The notes: generated from the letters alone by a model not told the origin. 64,000 bases of DNA from Clostridiales bacterium (GCA_031270945.1 JAISWZ010000132.1:51453-115452); one strand, 5' to 3'. Shown: positions 8,929 to 18,200, counted from the stretch's first letter. A program made the numbers and translations.

Positions 8929-8988
8929 AGCATGCGTGACTTTGGCGATTTGCCCTTTGCGTTGGGCAAACGCCATCATGCTTTTTTT
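8929..8988 (+). terminator. Terminator-like hairpin in the leader of the next gene
   Basis: Outer stem AGCATG/CATGCT and inner stem GGCGATTTGCCC/GGGCAAACGCC followed by seven Ts, ending 53 bases before ATG 9042. It could be an attenuator for the SLH gene or simply end an upstream transcript. Confidence 0.55.
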
Positions 8989-9041
8989 GATTTTGAGATA
9001 GCAAAAAACCGCCAGCAAGACAGGGAAATGGGGAGAATGAA

Positions 9042-11591
9042 ATGAAGACAGCTACAACAAAGGTCTGGGCCAGAGTGTTAGGGGCACTCCTGGCCATAGT
9101 GTCTGCGCTGGTTGCTTCTGTGACAGTGTCAGCCGGACAAAGCGAACTGTATCCTCCGCTGGAGCGCGAGTTCCTCAGCTGGTCCGATAAGGTGAGCAGC
9201 TACATCTTCGAGGGAGCCAACGGAGAGATATCCTATCTGGATGTCGGAGACGGGGAATCTCCACAGATCGCAATCCAGACGTTCGACAAAAACGCCGTTC
9301 TTGTATCCGAGAAGGTTTTGGCGAGCGAGCTCCCTAGGTTTGGCGGATTTTACAGCGGCCAGACCTACAACTACATCTCTTTTGGGCAGAGCAACACAGA
9401 AGAGAACGACAGGAAAGAGGTCGTGCGGATTGTCAAGTATGACAAGTCTTTCAACCGCATTGGCAGCGTCTCGGTAAACGGGCGCATAGGCGATTTTGGC
9501 AATGTCAGCTCCACGGAAGACGTCTTTTCCACGATCTACGTGCCCTTCGACTTCGCGCCAGGTCGGATGAGGGAAAACGGAAACACGCTAATCCTAAGCT
9601 TCGGGCGCACCATGTACGACAACGGCGATGATGTTCACCACCAGCGCAACTGCTCAATATTTGTAGACACTTCAACCATGGCTCTCGTGAATGAGAACAT
9701 TCCGTACATGTCTCATTCCCTGGACAACTTTATCACCTTTGACGGCGATCTTCCGGTCTTTTTGCAGCTTGGGGACATGTATCCCAGAGGGCTCATGCTT
9801 TACAAGGCGAAGCGTTCCGAATACTTCTACAAGCTCCTTCCTGACGGCAGAGAGTCAAAGGCATGGGTGTCCGACTGGGGCTCCTACTTCGACTTTGACG
9901 GAGGCATAGATGACAGCCTGGTTCTTTCAAGGCTTACTTATGATTATGACGAGATCTTAGTCCACAGCGTCGGAGACAGCGGAGAGGTGTACCAGAACAC
10001 AGGGCTTAGCGTAGGCGGCTTTGAGACAACCCAAAACTACTACCTGACCGTGGTTGCCGCTGTCAATTACCCAGCTAATATCGACAACAAAAACCAGCGC
10101 GAAATCAAAGCGCTTCTAGTCCCCAGGGACTTCACCGCCAATAGCGCGGTAAAGTCGGTATCCTTGAGGCAATACATCGGAACAAACCTGGCCTCTTCAT
10201 CGCCAAGGCTGATCCGCCTAAATGATGACCTGTTCGCGGTCATCTGGGCTGAGTTCCAGCAAGACAGCTATGCTCCAAGAGGCTATATCGTTAAGCGCAT
10301 CAACGGCAACGGCGACATTGTTGGCGATGCCTCGATCTTTAAAACTGAGGAAGAAGCTTATGACTCCCTCTATGGCATAACCCCCAAAATTTCTATCGAC
10401 ACGACAGGCGCCAGCTCTTGGGCTGTCTCTTCTTTGAATGAGGCCGCGAGCAATGGCTTGGCGACCGCTGAATTGATCAAAGCCTTCCAAGAAGCCACCT
10501 CACGCGCGGAGTTCTGCCGCGCGGCCATAAACTTCGTGGAAAGGTTCTATGGCAAGCCTATAGCGTTTGTTCTTGATGATCGCAACCTGGCAGCCAAGAG
10601 CTTCGCTGACACCAATGACCCGGCAATCGGCGCAGCTGCCGCATTAGGAATCACAAGCGGAACAGACGCGGCCAAAAACTTGTTTAGCCCAAATGAATCC
10701 TTGACAAGGGAGCAAGCGGCCGCAATGCTTACAAGAACCCTGACAGCAGTCAACAAGCCAGCGCAAGCGGCAAGCGTCGCATGGAAGGACGCTGACAGCA
10801 TTTCAAGCTATGCCACTGAATCGATCAACACTGTTTACGCCGCTAGCGTCATGACTGGAACAAGCGTAGACCCGCCAGTGTTCAGCCCGAAAACAGCATA
10901 TACCCATGAGCAGAGCGTATCCACTTTCCAAAGGCTCTGGAATTATGTTATCGCATCCCCTTCGTTAGGATCTTCTGTCGGAGGGTCTTCTCCCACTCCT
11001 GCGCCTACGGCGACTCCTAGCCCTACGGCGACTCCTAGCCCTGCAGCGACTCCAAGCATTGCAGTGACGCCTACGGCAACGCCTAGCCCAACGGCAACTC
11101 CAGCTCCCGAGGAAACCTCACCTTTGGCTCTTTGGGATTCAACCTCTTTGCACCGGGTATCCTGGAGTTCAGAAGGATCTGATTTTGCCTGGGAGCGCTC
11201 AGACTATCCGAATCTTGTTGACATAAGCGGGCTAAGGTATCTACCTGCCACCCATTTTGATTCAGCAGCGGAACTTGAAGCCTATATCAGCGAGGGTGAC
11301 GCTCTCTTTGGCTTCAAGTCAGATCTTGCCAAATATGACTCCGCGTTCTTCAGCGAAAACAGGCTTGTGCTAATCTACGCGGAAGAATCCAGCGGCTCCG
11401 TCACCCATGAGCCGAGTGGCGCCAGCATCAAAGGCGATGGCCGTATGGACATCACAATCAACTGGTCTAGGCCCGAAATGGGAACAACCGACATGCTGGC
11501 AAGGTTTATAGCGGTTGAGTTCTCGAAGGCCAAGACTGCGGAGGTAAAAGGGTTTGAGGCCCATACCGAAGGAGTCTTGAATCAAGACTAG
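9042..11591 (+). CDS. Large secreted SLH-module protein with Pro/Thr linker
   Basis: 849 residues. A signal peptide covers about residues 1-31 (ends TVSAG). Residues 32-460 look like a repetitive beta-rich region, perhaps a propeller, with many Asp/Gly turns. Residues 475-640 hold SLH-type repeats: SRAEFCRAAINF, FADTNDPAIGAAAALGITSG, LTREQAAAMLTRTL, DADSISSYATESINTVYAASVMTG and a final degenerate unit ending FQRLWNYV. A TPSPTATPSP linker (about 645-690) precedes a C-terminal domain of about 155 residues. SLH modules anchor proteins to secondary cell-wall polymer. The same atypical SLH block is in the protein at 50108. GGGGAGAATGAA fits ATG 9042. Confidence 0.8.
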   Translation: MKTATTKVWARVLGALLAIVSALVASVTVSAGQSELYPPLEREFLSWSDKVSSYIFEGANGEISYLDVGDGESPQIAIQTFDKNAVLVSEKVLASELPRFGGFYSGQTYNYISFGQSNTEENDRKEVVRIVKYDKSFNRIGSVSVNGRIGDFGNVSSTEDVFSTIYVPFDFAPGRMRENGNTLILSFGRTMYDNGDDVHHQRNCSIFVDTSTMALVNENIPYMSHSLDNFITFDGDLPVFLQLGDMYPRGLMLYKAKRSEYFYKLLPDGRESKAWVSDWGSYFDFDGGIDDSLVLSRLTYDYDEILVHSVGDSGEVYQNTGLSVGGFETTQNYYLTVVAAVNYPANIDNKNQREIKALLVPRDFTANSAVKSVSLRQYIGTNLASSSPRLIRLNDDLFAVIWAEFQQDSYAPRGYIVKRINGNGDIVGDASIFKTEEEAYDSLYGITPKISIDTTGASSWAVSSLNEAASNGLATAELIKAFQEATSRAEFCRAAINFVERFYGKPIAFVLDDRNLAAKSFADTNDPAIGAAAALGITSGTDAAKNLFSPNESLTREQAAAMLTRTLTAVNKPAQAASVAWKDADSISSYATESINTVYAASVMTGTSVDPPVFSPKTAYTHEQSVSTFQRLWNYVIASPSLGSSVGGSSPTPAPTATPSPTATPSPAATPSIAVTPTATPSPTATPAPEETSPLALWDSTSLHRVSWSSEGSDFAWERSDYPNLVDISGLRYLPATHFDSAAELEAYISEGDALFGFKSDLAKYDSAFFSENRLVLIYAEESSGSVTHEPSGASIKGDGRMDITINWSRPEMGTTDMLARFIAVEFSKAKTAEVKGFEAHTEGVLNQD

Positions 11592-11632
11592 CGCGTGATC
11601 AACGAAATGCCAGAACAAGCAATAGTTCTTAT

Positions 11633-11670
11633 ACTGCCCCCAAGCGAGTTTCGCTTGGGGGCAGTTTTTT
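11633..11670 (+). terminator. Rho-independent terminator
   Basis: 15-bp perfect stem ACTGCCCCCAAGCGA/TCGCTTGGGGGCAGT with loop GTT and six Ts, 42 bases after the SLH gene. Confidence 0.95.
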
Positions 11671-11861
11671 ATTTGCGAGGAGCTCAGAACTCAGTTCGTG
11701 GTTTTCAAACTTTATTTATAAAGCCATATTATAAGCGTTATCTCGTTTTCATGCATATAAATTTAGGGTTGTTACAGGTTTCAGCGCATCGCATTCAGAG
11801 CATTTTATCCATAAAACGGCTCCCCATCCAAGCAAGTAGTTGTCAAAATCCGCTAAATGCA
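11671..11861. other. Intergenic spacer before the radical SAM promoter
   Basis: AT-rich with no ORF that has a ribosome site. Together with the leader to 12017 it makes a gene-free stretch of about 350 bp. I saw no precursor-peptide gene. Confidence 0.6.
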
Positions 11862-11890
11862 TTGACTTTCACGTCGTAATTTGCTACAAT
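11862..11890 (+). promoter_or_regulatory. Sigma-A promoter of the radical SAM gene
   Basis: TTGACT, exactly 17 bp, TACAAT. The predicted start near 11897 gives a leader of about 120 bases to GTG 12018, long enough to carry regulation. Confidence 0.75.
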
Positions 11891-12017
11891 GAGACAAGCA
11901 AACTATCACCCGAAGTACTAACGAGCAGTCGTACTGAGAATTTACGAATTTACTTACGTTTGCCTTGCGAGTGAAAACACGCGCATATTTTTAGCGCAGA
12001 CATATTGGAGTGATTGC

Positions 12018-13325
12018 GTGGGAATAGGCGATTTCGCGCTTAGAGAGGGGAGCGTCAAGCTCTCCGACATCATACGGATACGGGATGAAGACTTTGGCGC
12101 CCTTGTTTTTAACACCGCTACTGGAGACACGCTTGAGGTGGATAACGCGGCGCGAGATTTCCTCCTGCGGCTCCGCAATGCTGGAGCGGTTGACACCAGC
12201 GTCTTTTCAAGCCGCAAATCCGAGAGGATTATCATATCAGAGCTGCTTTCTTTGGGGATAGCTGAGTTTTCGACTGACTTGGCACCAAGATCGATAAGCT
12301 TTGACGGGCCGCAAGAGCCAATACCTGTTAAATCCGCCATTCGTGTCCTGTCCGCTCCAGAAACCGTTCACCTGGCGGTGACATGCAAATGCGAGGAAGA
12401 CTGTCCCGACTGCTACATGAAGCGCCACAGGCGCTATATTGGAGAAGAGCTCGGCACGTCAAGCATGCTGAAAGTCATTGACGCTATCGCTGACAGTGGT
12501 GCCTTCCAGCTAGCCATAGGAGGGGGAGAGCCTTTCCTGAGGCCTGACCTGGACTTGATCGCAAGCCATGCAAGCGACAGGAACCTGGCCGTCCATGTAA
12601 CCACGGGACAGCTCGATATAAATAGCAAAAGCAAGAACGCGCTAAGATGCGCAAAGAGCCTGCATATTGGGCTTCGCTCAGAAGAGCTTATAGCAAATCC
12701 AAAGAAAACCGTAGCAAAACTGGCCTCTCTCATAGAGCGGGCGGGCGTCATGAACATAGGCGCAAACCTGATCATGACGAGGCTCACTCTAAAAAATTCA
12801 GACCGAATATTGGAGCTATTGCTTGGCTGCGGGCTTAAGCGGATTATTTTTTTGCGGTACAAGCCTATGGGAAACAAGGCTAGGTTTGAAAGCGAAAACC
12901 CGAGCCCTCCTGAATTGCGGGAGTTCTCGTCATGGCTGTTAAACGCGAAGCGCCAAAACCCTGAAGTCATGATTCGAGTTGACTGCGCGGCGGTTTTCAC
13001 AATGCGGGATCTGGATCCCCTGAGGGCGGCTCGATCTGGCATAAGAGGCTGTGTGGCCGGAGACAGGATCATGTTCGCAGCTCCTGACGGATCCGTCTAT
13101 CCCTGCTCCCAGCTAGCCATGCCTGAGTTTAGGGCCGGGAATCTATTGTCAGACTCGTTTTCAGACATCTGGCATTCCGCTCCGATTGCCAGAACCCGGT
13201 GCTTCAAGGAAAGCGAGGCTTTCATGAAAAGCGTCTGCGGGAGCTGTCCAGCCGGCCCGTTTTGCGGAGGCTGCCGCGTGTTTGGCGAAGGCGGATTTGG
13301 CGCCGAGCCTGTTTGTCCCCTTTAA
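12018..13325 (+). CDS. Radical SAM/SPASM domain enzyme
   Basis: 435 residues from GTG 12018, with GGAG at 12007-12010. Residues 1-90 form a small PqqD/RRE-like region of the kind that recognises peptide substrates. The 4Fe-4S/SAM motif is CEEDCPDCY (Cys125, 129, 132), followed by the SAM-binding GGGEPFLRPDL. The C-terminus is a SPASM-type auxiliary cluster region: CVAGDRIMFAAPDGSVYPC, then CGSCPAGPFCGGC and a final C-P-L. Such proteins usually modify ribosomal peptides or proteins. No precursor gene is visible within 350 bp on either side. The next gene starts 42 bases downstream and may be cotranscribed. The substrate is unknown. Confidence 0.85.
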   Translation: MGIGDFALREGSVKLSDIIRIRDEDFGALVFNTATGDTLEVDNAARDFLLRLRNAGAVDTSVFSSRKSERIIISELLSLGIAEFSTDLAPRSISFDGPQEPIPVKSAIRVLSAPETVHLAVTCKCEEDCPDCYMKRHRRYIGEELGTSSMLKVIDAIADSGAFQLAIGGGEPFLRPDLDLIASHASDRNLAVHVTTGQLDINSKSKNALRCAKSLHIGLRSEELIANPKKTVAKLASLIERAGVMNIGANLIMTRLTLKNSDRILELLLGCGLKRIIFLRYKPMGNKARFESENPSPPELREFSSWLLNAKRQNPEVMIRVDCAAVFTMRDLDPLRAARSGIRGCVAGDRIMFAAPDGSVYPCSQLAMPEFRAGNLLSDSFSDIWHSAPIARTRCFKESEAFMKSVCGSCPAGPFCGGCRVFGEGGFGAEPVCPL

Positions 13326-13367
13326 AACAAAAAAAATATATATATCAAAATTTCAAGGAGGCACGCT

Positions 13368-14579
13368 TTGCGCGATAACCTAAAAAACGTAGTTCAAGAT
13401 CATCTGGCGCTTCTGCGCAACATCGAACCGGATCAGCTGAAAGCCTTTGTAGCGGACTACTTAAGCCGAGACTTGAAGTTCAAGGCCTTGTTCAACAAAG
13501 AGTTCAAGTCCGCGCCTGGCGCTGAAAACAAGGGCTCTGACTCGCCCGCGATCTCAAGCAAACCCAAAGGCTTCGATCTGCAATCGCCCGCAAGGCCAGC
13601 CTTTGACGCGGCCAAAAGCCTATACGAAAGCTTGATCTCCCTCAGCGCCCAGGATGCCTGGCTATGCCTTGACGTAATAGACAACATATCAGATCTGGCC
13701 AATACCCGGGATGACCGGGTCTACATCTACGACAGCTGCCTGGAGCTGTTGGAAAACAAGCCTATCGCTGATTTTGACTGCGAAACCAAGTTTCTGGGCA
13801 TCTGCGCCAACCTTCTGGCAAGAGAAAACCTCAGCGGGGGCCAGGCGGCGCTCTCCATGCATGAGAGCAAGCCTTTGGGCGAAAAGTTCTTGAAGCTGCT
13901 GTTCGAAAGAACTGAAGCCTTGGAAGCTCAGGCGAAAAGCGCGGATCAGCTCCACTTTATCTCAGCCAAGTATGAGATCGCAAGAAGCCTTCAGGACAAA
14001 GACATTTCTGAAGACATGTGCCTAAAAGCCCTGGCCTTTGGAGTTGACACGCAGAAATGGCTTTTGAGGCTCTACGGCTTGTACCAGGAAAAAGGCTCAG
14101 ATCTCCAGATGGCCCCAGTGGCTGAATCAATCCTCTTTAACGGAAGGCCGGATTTCTACGGCAAGCTGAAATCTCACCTGCAAATTCTTGGGATCTGGGA
14201 GAAGGAACGCTCAGACTTGATAGACAGATGCGCCCAGCTGCCTCAGTACCTAGAGATCCTGGAAAACGAGCAGGCTTGGGACAAGCTCATGCTCCAAGTG
14301 CGCAAGCGCCCAGATCTCATCTACCAATACGGCGCAATGCTTTCTGACCATAACCGCTTGCTGGTCAAGACCATATTCAACACAACGATTCTTGATGAAG
14401 CCTACAACTCAACCAAACAGGAAAACTACGCGTCAGTTTGCCAGCACCTGGAAGCGTTCCACGACGCGGGATTTGCCGCAGAGGCCATAGAGTTAGCCCG
14501 CAACACAAGGGAGACCTTCAGGCGCAAATCGCCGTTTGTAGACGAGCTGACCAAGTTTGTGAACAAAGTTTCAAAATAA
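13368..14579 (+). CDS. Helical-repeat (DUF6880/SWIM-associated-like) protein
   Basis: 403 residues from TTG 13368, set by AAGGAGG at 13355-13361. It is all helical, with no signal or membrane segment. The N-terminus (DQLKAFVADYLSRDLKFKALF) and the centre (YIYDSCLELLE.. DCETKFLGICANLL) follow the alpha-solenoid that accompanies SWIM zinc fingers and DUF6880. The C-terminal 170 residues align with the protein at 20849: LQILGIWEKERSDLI with LQALGTWEKTRPSIL, and YLEILENEQAWDKLMLQVRKRP with FPEILIAEGEWAMLLEKVKANP. Possibly cotranscribed with the radical SAM gene. Role unknown; a protein-protein scaffold is inferred. Confidence 0.65.
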   Translation: MRDNLKNVVQDHLALLRNIEPDQLKAFVADYLSRDLKFKALFNKEFKSAPGAENKGSDSPAISSKPKGFDLQSPARPAFDAAKSLYESLISLSAQDAWLCLDVIDNISDLANTRDDRVYIYDSCLELLENKPIADFDCETKFLGICANLLARENLSGGQAALSMHESKPLGEKFLKLLFERTEALEAQAKSADQLHFISAKYEIARSLQDKDISEDMCLKALAFGVDTQKWLLRLYGLYQEKGSDLQMAPVAESILFNGRPDFYGKLKSHLQILGIWEKERSDLIDRCAQLPQYLEILENEQAWDKLMLQVRKRPDLIYQYGAMLSDHNRLLVKTIFNTTILDEAYNSTKQENYASVCQHLEAFHDAGFAAEAIELARNTRETFRRKSPFVDELTKFVNKVSK

Positions 14580-14614
14580 GAAAAATAAAATAAAAAAATA
14601 AAAAACAAATAATA
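14580..14614 (+). repeat. A/T-rich TAAA-like tract after the stop codon
   Basis: Irregular AAATAAAA-type sequence directly between the TAA stop and the terminator, with stop triplets in several frames. Comparable tracts are at 8472 and 22163. Confidence 0.7.
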
Positions 14615-14622
14615 AAAAAATT

Positions 14623-14653
14623 AGGCTCAGGGCATGCCGCCCTGAGCCTTTTT
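14623..14653. terminator. Bidirectional terminator
   Basis: 11-bp stem AGGCTCAGGGC/GCCCTGAGCCT, loop ATGCC, with T-rich sequence on the plus side and a long A-tract on the other (U-tract for the minus strand). It separates the convergent genes. Confidence 0.9.
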
Positions 14654-14661
14654 ATCCCGCG

Positions 14662-15744
14662 CTACTCAAAAGCCTTCCCGCCCGCTCCCGCAAACACGCT
14701 CTTAATTCCTATGTGCTCTTGCAGGCCCTCGACAAACTCCTGGGCGTTCAGGGCAAAGTTCAGAGTCTTTGTCTCTCCGTATTCAGCGTAGTATACGATG
14801 CAGCCCTTTTCCTCAATGACAGAAACGTTTGTGATTTTGGAAATGCTTATCCTGCGCATGAATATGTTCCCCTTGATCTTCTCTTCGGAATCGTATAGAT
14901 CAATGTTTTTCCTTGCCTTTTTCTTTATGGATGCCTTGGTTTGCATCAAGCACAAATCTCCAAGGTCGATCCAGACATGGCAGTTCTTCTTGTTCACTTT
15001 ATATGTCTGGTAGCTCTTTGGAAGCATTGAAGAAGGATAGGCTGAATTGATCAGCTTGGATATCTTTTCAAACTCGTCCGATTGCTTGCTTTCCAAGCTT
15101 GAGCGGGAAAGTATCGAAACGCATATCTGCAAGAAAAGGCCTATCACAAACGCGAAAAACATTCTCGTCAGGTATCCGGGCAACTTGTCGAACCTCTCTA
15201 CATCCACAGAGCGGGACAGGGTGATGTCAGACTCAAAGTCGTAATTCTCATAGTCGTAAATTTGCGTTGTAAGCGTCACCAGCAAGGACTCATAGTCCCT
15301 AAACACCTGTTCGTACGGCTCTTTCAGCGTATTCGTATAGGTGTCATTCCCATAGCTTATCATGGGCTCGCCATTTACGATAATAAATGTCTCAAACCTT
15401 TCGTATCCCCTGTCCTTGTCTTGCGCTGAGTACAAGACATAGTTGATTATGGGGCGGTTTCCGAAAAGCTTGTCCAGCTCTTCGCTCTCGTCAGTGATTT
15501 TGCCGTCATCAGTATATGTGTAGTTGTGCTTTAGGACATAAGTTTTAATGTCTTGTATCTTAAATGAAGCTGGATGCTGAAGGTAACTAGGTATTTTTTG
15601 CGCGGCGCCAATAGCTTGAATCCTCCTGAAACCCAATTCTCCCACTTTGCTAATTCCGACCACAAAGAATATCAGGACTATGATCCACATAACCCATGTC
15701 GCCAACTTAATCAAGCTTGCCTTAGATTCGCTGCTCAGCTTCAT
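14662..15744 (-). CDS. Two-TM membrane protein, tandem paralogue 1 of 4
   Basis: About 360 residues from ATG 15744 (AAAGGA is 5 bases upstream; ATG 15750 is an alternative). TM1 is near residues 15-35 (VMWIIVLIFFVVGI). An outside domain follows with RPIINYVLYSAQDKDRGYERFETFIIVNGEPMISY, then TM2 (MFFAFVIGLFLQICVSIL), then a cytosolic domain with YPSSMLPKSYQTYKVNKKNCHVWIDLGDLCLMQTKASIKKKA, YDSEEKIKGNIFMRRIS and EKGCIVYYAEYGETKTLNF. The three genes upstream share every block. The cytosolic domain looks PH-like (strands then a helix), but this is a guess. Likely a sensor or receptor. A mobile element separates it from paralogue 2. Confidence 0.65.
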   Translation of the reverse strand: MKLSSESKASLIKLATWVMWIIVLIFFVVGISKVGELGFRRIQAIGAAQKIPSYLQHPASFKIQDIKTYVLKHNYTYTDDGKITDESEELDKLFGNRPIINYVLYSAQDKDRGYERFETFIIVNGEPMISYGNDTYTNTLKEPYEQVFRDYESLLVTLTTQIYDYENYDFESDITLSRSVDVERFDKLPGYLTRMFFAFVIGLFLQICVSILSRSSLESKQSDEFEKISKLINSAYPSSMLPKSYQTYKVNKKNCHVWIDLGDLCLMQTKASIKKKARKNIDLYDSEEKIKGNIFMRRISISKITNVSVIEEKGCIVYYAEYGETKTLNFALNAQEFVEGLQEHIGIKSVFAGAGGKAFE

Positions 15745-15796
15745 CACCATCCTTTCATATGCGCGTGAGCGGAAGCTCACAGGCAATGTTCGTTAA

Positions 15797-15926
15797 GTGC
15801 ATATCCCAAAATTCCTAAAGAGGCGCAGCGAAAGTCATCGCGATGCTTTAACAGTGTTTGCTCGGGCTTCTGCGAGCAAACTTGCGTGACTTTCGCAAGC
15901 CCTAAAATAAATTTTGGGATATGCTC
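15797..15926. mobile_element. MITE-like element, family 1 (copy b)
   Basis: Ends GTGCATATCCCAAAATT...ATTTTGGGATATGCTC. The interior differs from copy a (GCGAAAGTC...GACTTTCGC dyad), giving a second subtype also seen at 24903. It lies in the promoter region of paralogue 1. Confidence 0.8.
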
Positions 15927-15936
15927 CAAGAGCGCC

Positions 15937-17004
15937 CTACATTAGCCTCTCGCGAAGGCTCTCGACAAAATCCCGGGCTTTTTCGTCGAAAACCAAAGTT
16001 TTCGTCTCATCCATCTCTTTGTAGTATGCCAAATATCCCTTTTCTTCATCAAAGGAAAAATCGATTATGTTCTGCAGACTTATCCTTCTGGCAAAAATAT
16101 TCATCTTAAATTTTTCTTCTGTGTCATAATCCTCAGCTTTCACGCTTGCCCTTTTCAGGAGTGATCCCTTGGTTTGCATCACGTACAGCGCATTACTTTG
16201 AATCCATGCATAGCACTTCTTCTTGTTGATCTTGTATTCTCCATAGCTCTCAGGGAGCATGTGGGACGGGTACATGCGCTCAATCAGGTCTATGGCAGCT
16301 TCCTGCTTGACGCCAAAAGCTCCGAATTTCTGCTGGGATCCAGGCTTGCGATTCGTGTTTGCGAGTTTTTTGGATCTAGTCGCCAAATAGGCAACCTGCG
16401 AAACAATGGCTGCAATTAGGATGATTGAAATCATCCTAATCTTCATAGCCACATTCAGGTACGCGTCCATTTCAGTAGCCGTGACCATAGAGATTACATC
16501 GTATTTCGGCCCTTCCGACTCGAGGATCACCTTGTTCACGGTGGATGCGACAAGTTCCTTAAAGCTTTTGTCGGAATAGCTGAACTGAAGCTTTGTCGCG
16601 CTGCTAGCGGACTCTTCAGCGGCAAAAGAGGCCATTGGCTCTCCGTCTATAAATATGAACCCCTCAATCACCAACCGGTATTCAGCCGTGTCCGCTGCGT
16701 ACAAAATATAGTCGATCACGGGTTTTTTGGACAATATACTGGTTAGCCTTTCGGATTCTGCGGTAACCTTGCCGTTGTCGGTGACCTTAAAGTCATCCCT
16801 GATCACAAGCGAGAACATTTCCATTAGCCGCAATGAATCAGGATGCAGTAGATACTCCCTGATGTTTTGGTACCTTCCTATGTTTTGCGCTTTTGTCACG
16901 CTCAGTTTCCCGGCGGTTTTAAGCGCAGCACAGATTAAAAGAGCCAGCAGCGCCCAAAGCAGAATTAGCCAGATTTTAATTCCTGTTCTCAACGCGCTTG
17001 CCAT
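15937..17004 (-). CDS. Two-TM membrane protein, tandem paralogue 2 of 4
   Basis: About 355 residues from ATG 17004 (GGCGG about 8 bases upstream; GTG 17013 is possible). TM1 is WLILLWALLALLICAAL. The outside domain has KPVIDYILYAADTAEYRLVIEGFIFIDGEPMASF. TM2 is RMISIILIAAIVSQVAYL. The cytosolic part has YPSHMLPESYGEYKINKKKCYAWIQSNALYVMQTKGSLLKRA, YDTEEKFKMNIFARRIS and EKGYLAYYKEMDETKTLVF. The start overlaps the 3' end of paralogue 3 by about 29 bases, so the two are translationally linked. Function is not recognised. Confidence 0.65.
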   Translation of the reverse strand: MASALRTGIKIWLILLWALLALLICAALKTAGKLSVTKAQNIGRYQNIREYLLHPDSLRLMEMFSLVIRDDFKVTDNGKVTAESERLTSILSKKPVIDYILYAADTAEYRLVIEGFIFIDGEPMASFAAEESASSATKLQFSYSDKSFKELVASTVNKVILESEGPKYDVISMVTATEMDAYLNVAMKIRMISIILIAAIVSQVAYLATRSKKLANTNRKPGSQQKFGAFGVKQEAAIDLIERMYPSHMLPESYGEYKINKKKCYAWIQSNALYVMQTKGSLLKRASVKAEDYDTEEKFKMNIFARRISLQNIIDFSFDEEKGYLAYYKEMDETKTLVFDEKARDFVESLRERLM

Positions 17005-18148
17005 TGCCAGCACCGCCTTGGCTTTCTAGTCTCAGATCCATCACCGGCCAACCATTGCGATCCTCGAAAGGCTGCTCAGCCTTGTCCTTGCTCGATTCGC
17101 CAATAAACCTGATCTGCTCTTTCAGGCTTTCGATAAACTCTCCAGCGTCAAAGTCAAAAACCAAGGTTTGAATGCTTCCGTATTCATGGAAGCGCACTAT
17201 ATATCCGTATCCTTGAACAAAATCAAATTCGGTTATCAGCCCTACATGAAACATTTTCATATACATGCTTCTCTTGATCAGCGCTTCGCAGTCCAACCCC
17301 TCAGTGCTATCCTTTGCCCTCTTCTTCAGGGACTCCTTGGTTTCCATTATGCAGAGCTTCTCCGCCTCAACCCAGACGTGGCACTCAATATCGCTCAGGC
17401 TTTCAAAGGCTTCGACTCTTTTGAGCGTAACGTTCTTGCAGCATCCCTGAGACTGAGGCAAAAGATCTTTGGGATAGCCTATTTCTATCATGTTCATAGC
17501 GTGATCATACAAGGTCGGCAGCGCTTTTGCAATTTTCCTCCTAGAATGGATCGAATACACGATGGTCACTCCAAACGCGACAACCAGCGACATCAGCAAT
17601 GATATTACATAGGCGGGCCCATTGCTGTATTTGTCAAAATCCCATTTCATAATCACCAAGCGGTCAACATCTCCTCTGAACGCCTCGGCTTGAAGCACCT
17701 CATTCAGCGTCCTGACCGTCAGCGAATCCAGATCATAAAACATATCAACGTACTCTTCCTTCGCCGTTTCAGAAAAGCCTTTTGATCCATAGCTTATTAT
17801 CGGCTTGCCGTCCAGTTGAATAAACGTCTCATCCGTGCGGTAGTAACCCGCTTTGCGGTTGATTTCCCATTCTCTTGAGCTAGCGGAGTATACCGTGTAA
17901 GTGATCAAAGCACCCCTCTTGAAAAGCTTGCTTAGCTCAATGGACTCATCAGTTTTCCTTCCTTTGTCAGTAATGACCAGATCTTTTTTGGGGGTGATTG
18001 CGTAAACCTTGCTCAGCTCCATTGAAGCAGGATTTTCAAGGTATTGGCTTACGTTTTTGGCTGCGGACATCGCTCGGTACCCATTCGCTTTCAAGCCCAT
18101 AACCTGTCTTGCTGAAGCAGAAAAATATACGATAACCACAGACCACAT
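16976..18148 (-). CDS. Two-TM membrane protein, tandem paralogue 3 of 4 (5' end possibly frameshifted)
   Basis: 390 residues as an open frame from ATG 18148. It has the family blocks: an outside domain with YRTDETFIQLDGKPIISYGS, TM2 (YVISLLMSLVVAFGVTIVYSI), and a cytosolic YPKDLLPQSQG..HVWVEAEKLCIMETKESLKKRA with a longer insert and C-terminal tail than its sisters. TM1 starts almost at the first Met. The only good ribosome site (AAGGAG, 18189-18194) serves ATG 18185, which is one base out of frame. The frame between encodes VIDLNKRLVCVMWSVVIVYF, which aligns with the sisters' TM1. A recent frameshift or a non-standard start is likely. Confidence 0.6.
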   Translation of the reverse strand: MWSVVIVYFSASARQVMGLKANGYRAMSAAKNVSQYLENPASMELSKVYAITPKKDLVITDKGRKTDESIELSKLFKRGALITYTVYSASSREWEINRKAGYYRTDETFIQLDGKPIISYGSKGFSETAKEEYVDMFYDLDSLTVRTLNEVLQAEAFRGDVDRLVIMKWDFDKYSNGPAYVISLLMSLVVAFGVTIVYSIHSRRKIAKALPTLYDHAMNMIEIGYPKDLLPQSQGCCKNVTLKRVEAFESLSDIECHVWVEAEKLCIMETKESLKKRAKDSTEGLDCEALIKRSMYMKMFHVGLITEFDFVQGYGYIVRFHEYGSIQTLVFDFDAGEFIESLKEQIRFIGESSKDKAEQPFEDRNGWPVMDLRLESQGGAGNGKRVENRN

Positions 18149-18200
18149 TACGCATACCAGTCGCTTGTTGAGGTCTATGACTCATCAACTCCTTATATTA

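Noticed and set aside
11671..12017. A precursor peptide gene for the radical SAM enzyme
   Set aside because: Only a 10-codon frame occurs at 11889, with no ribosome site and no Cys-rich core.
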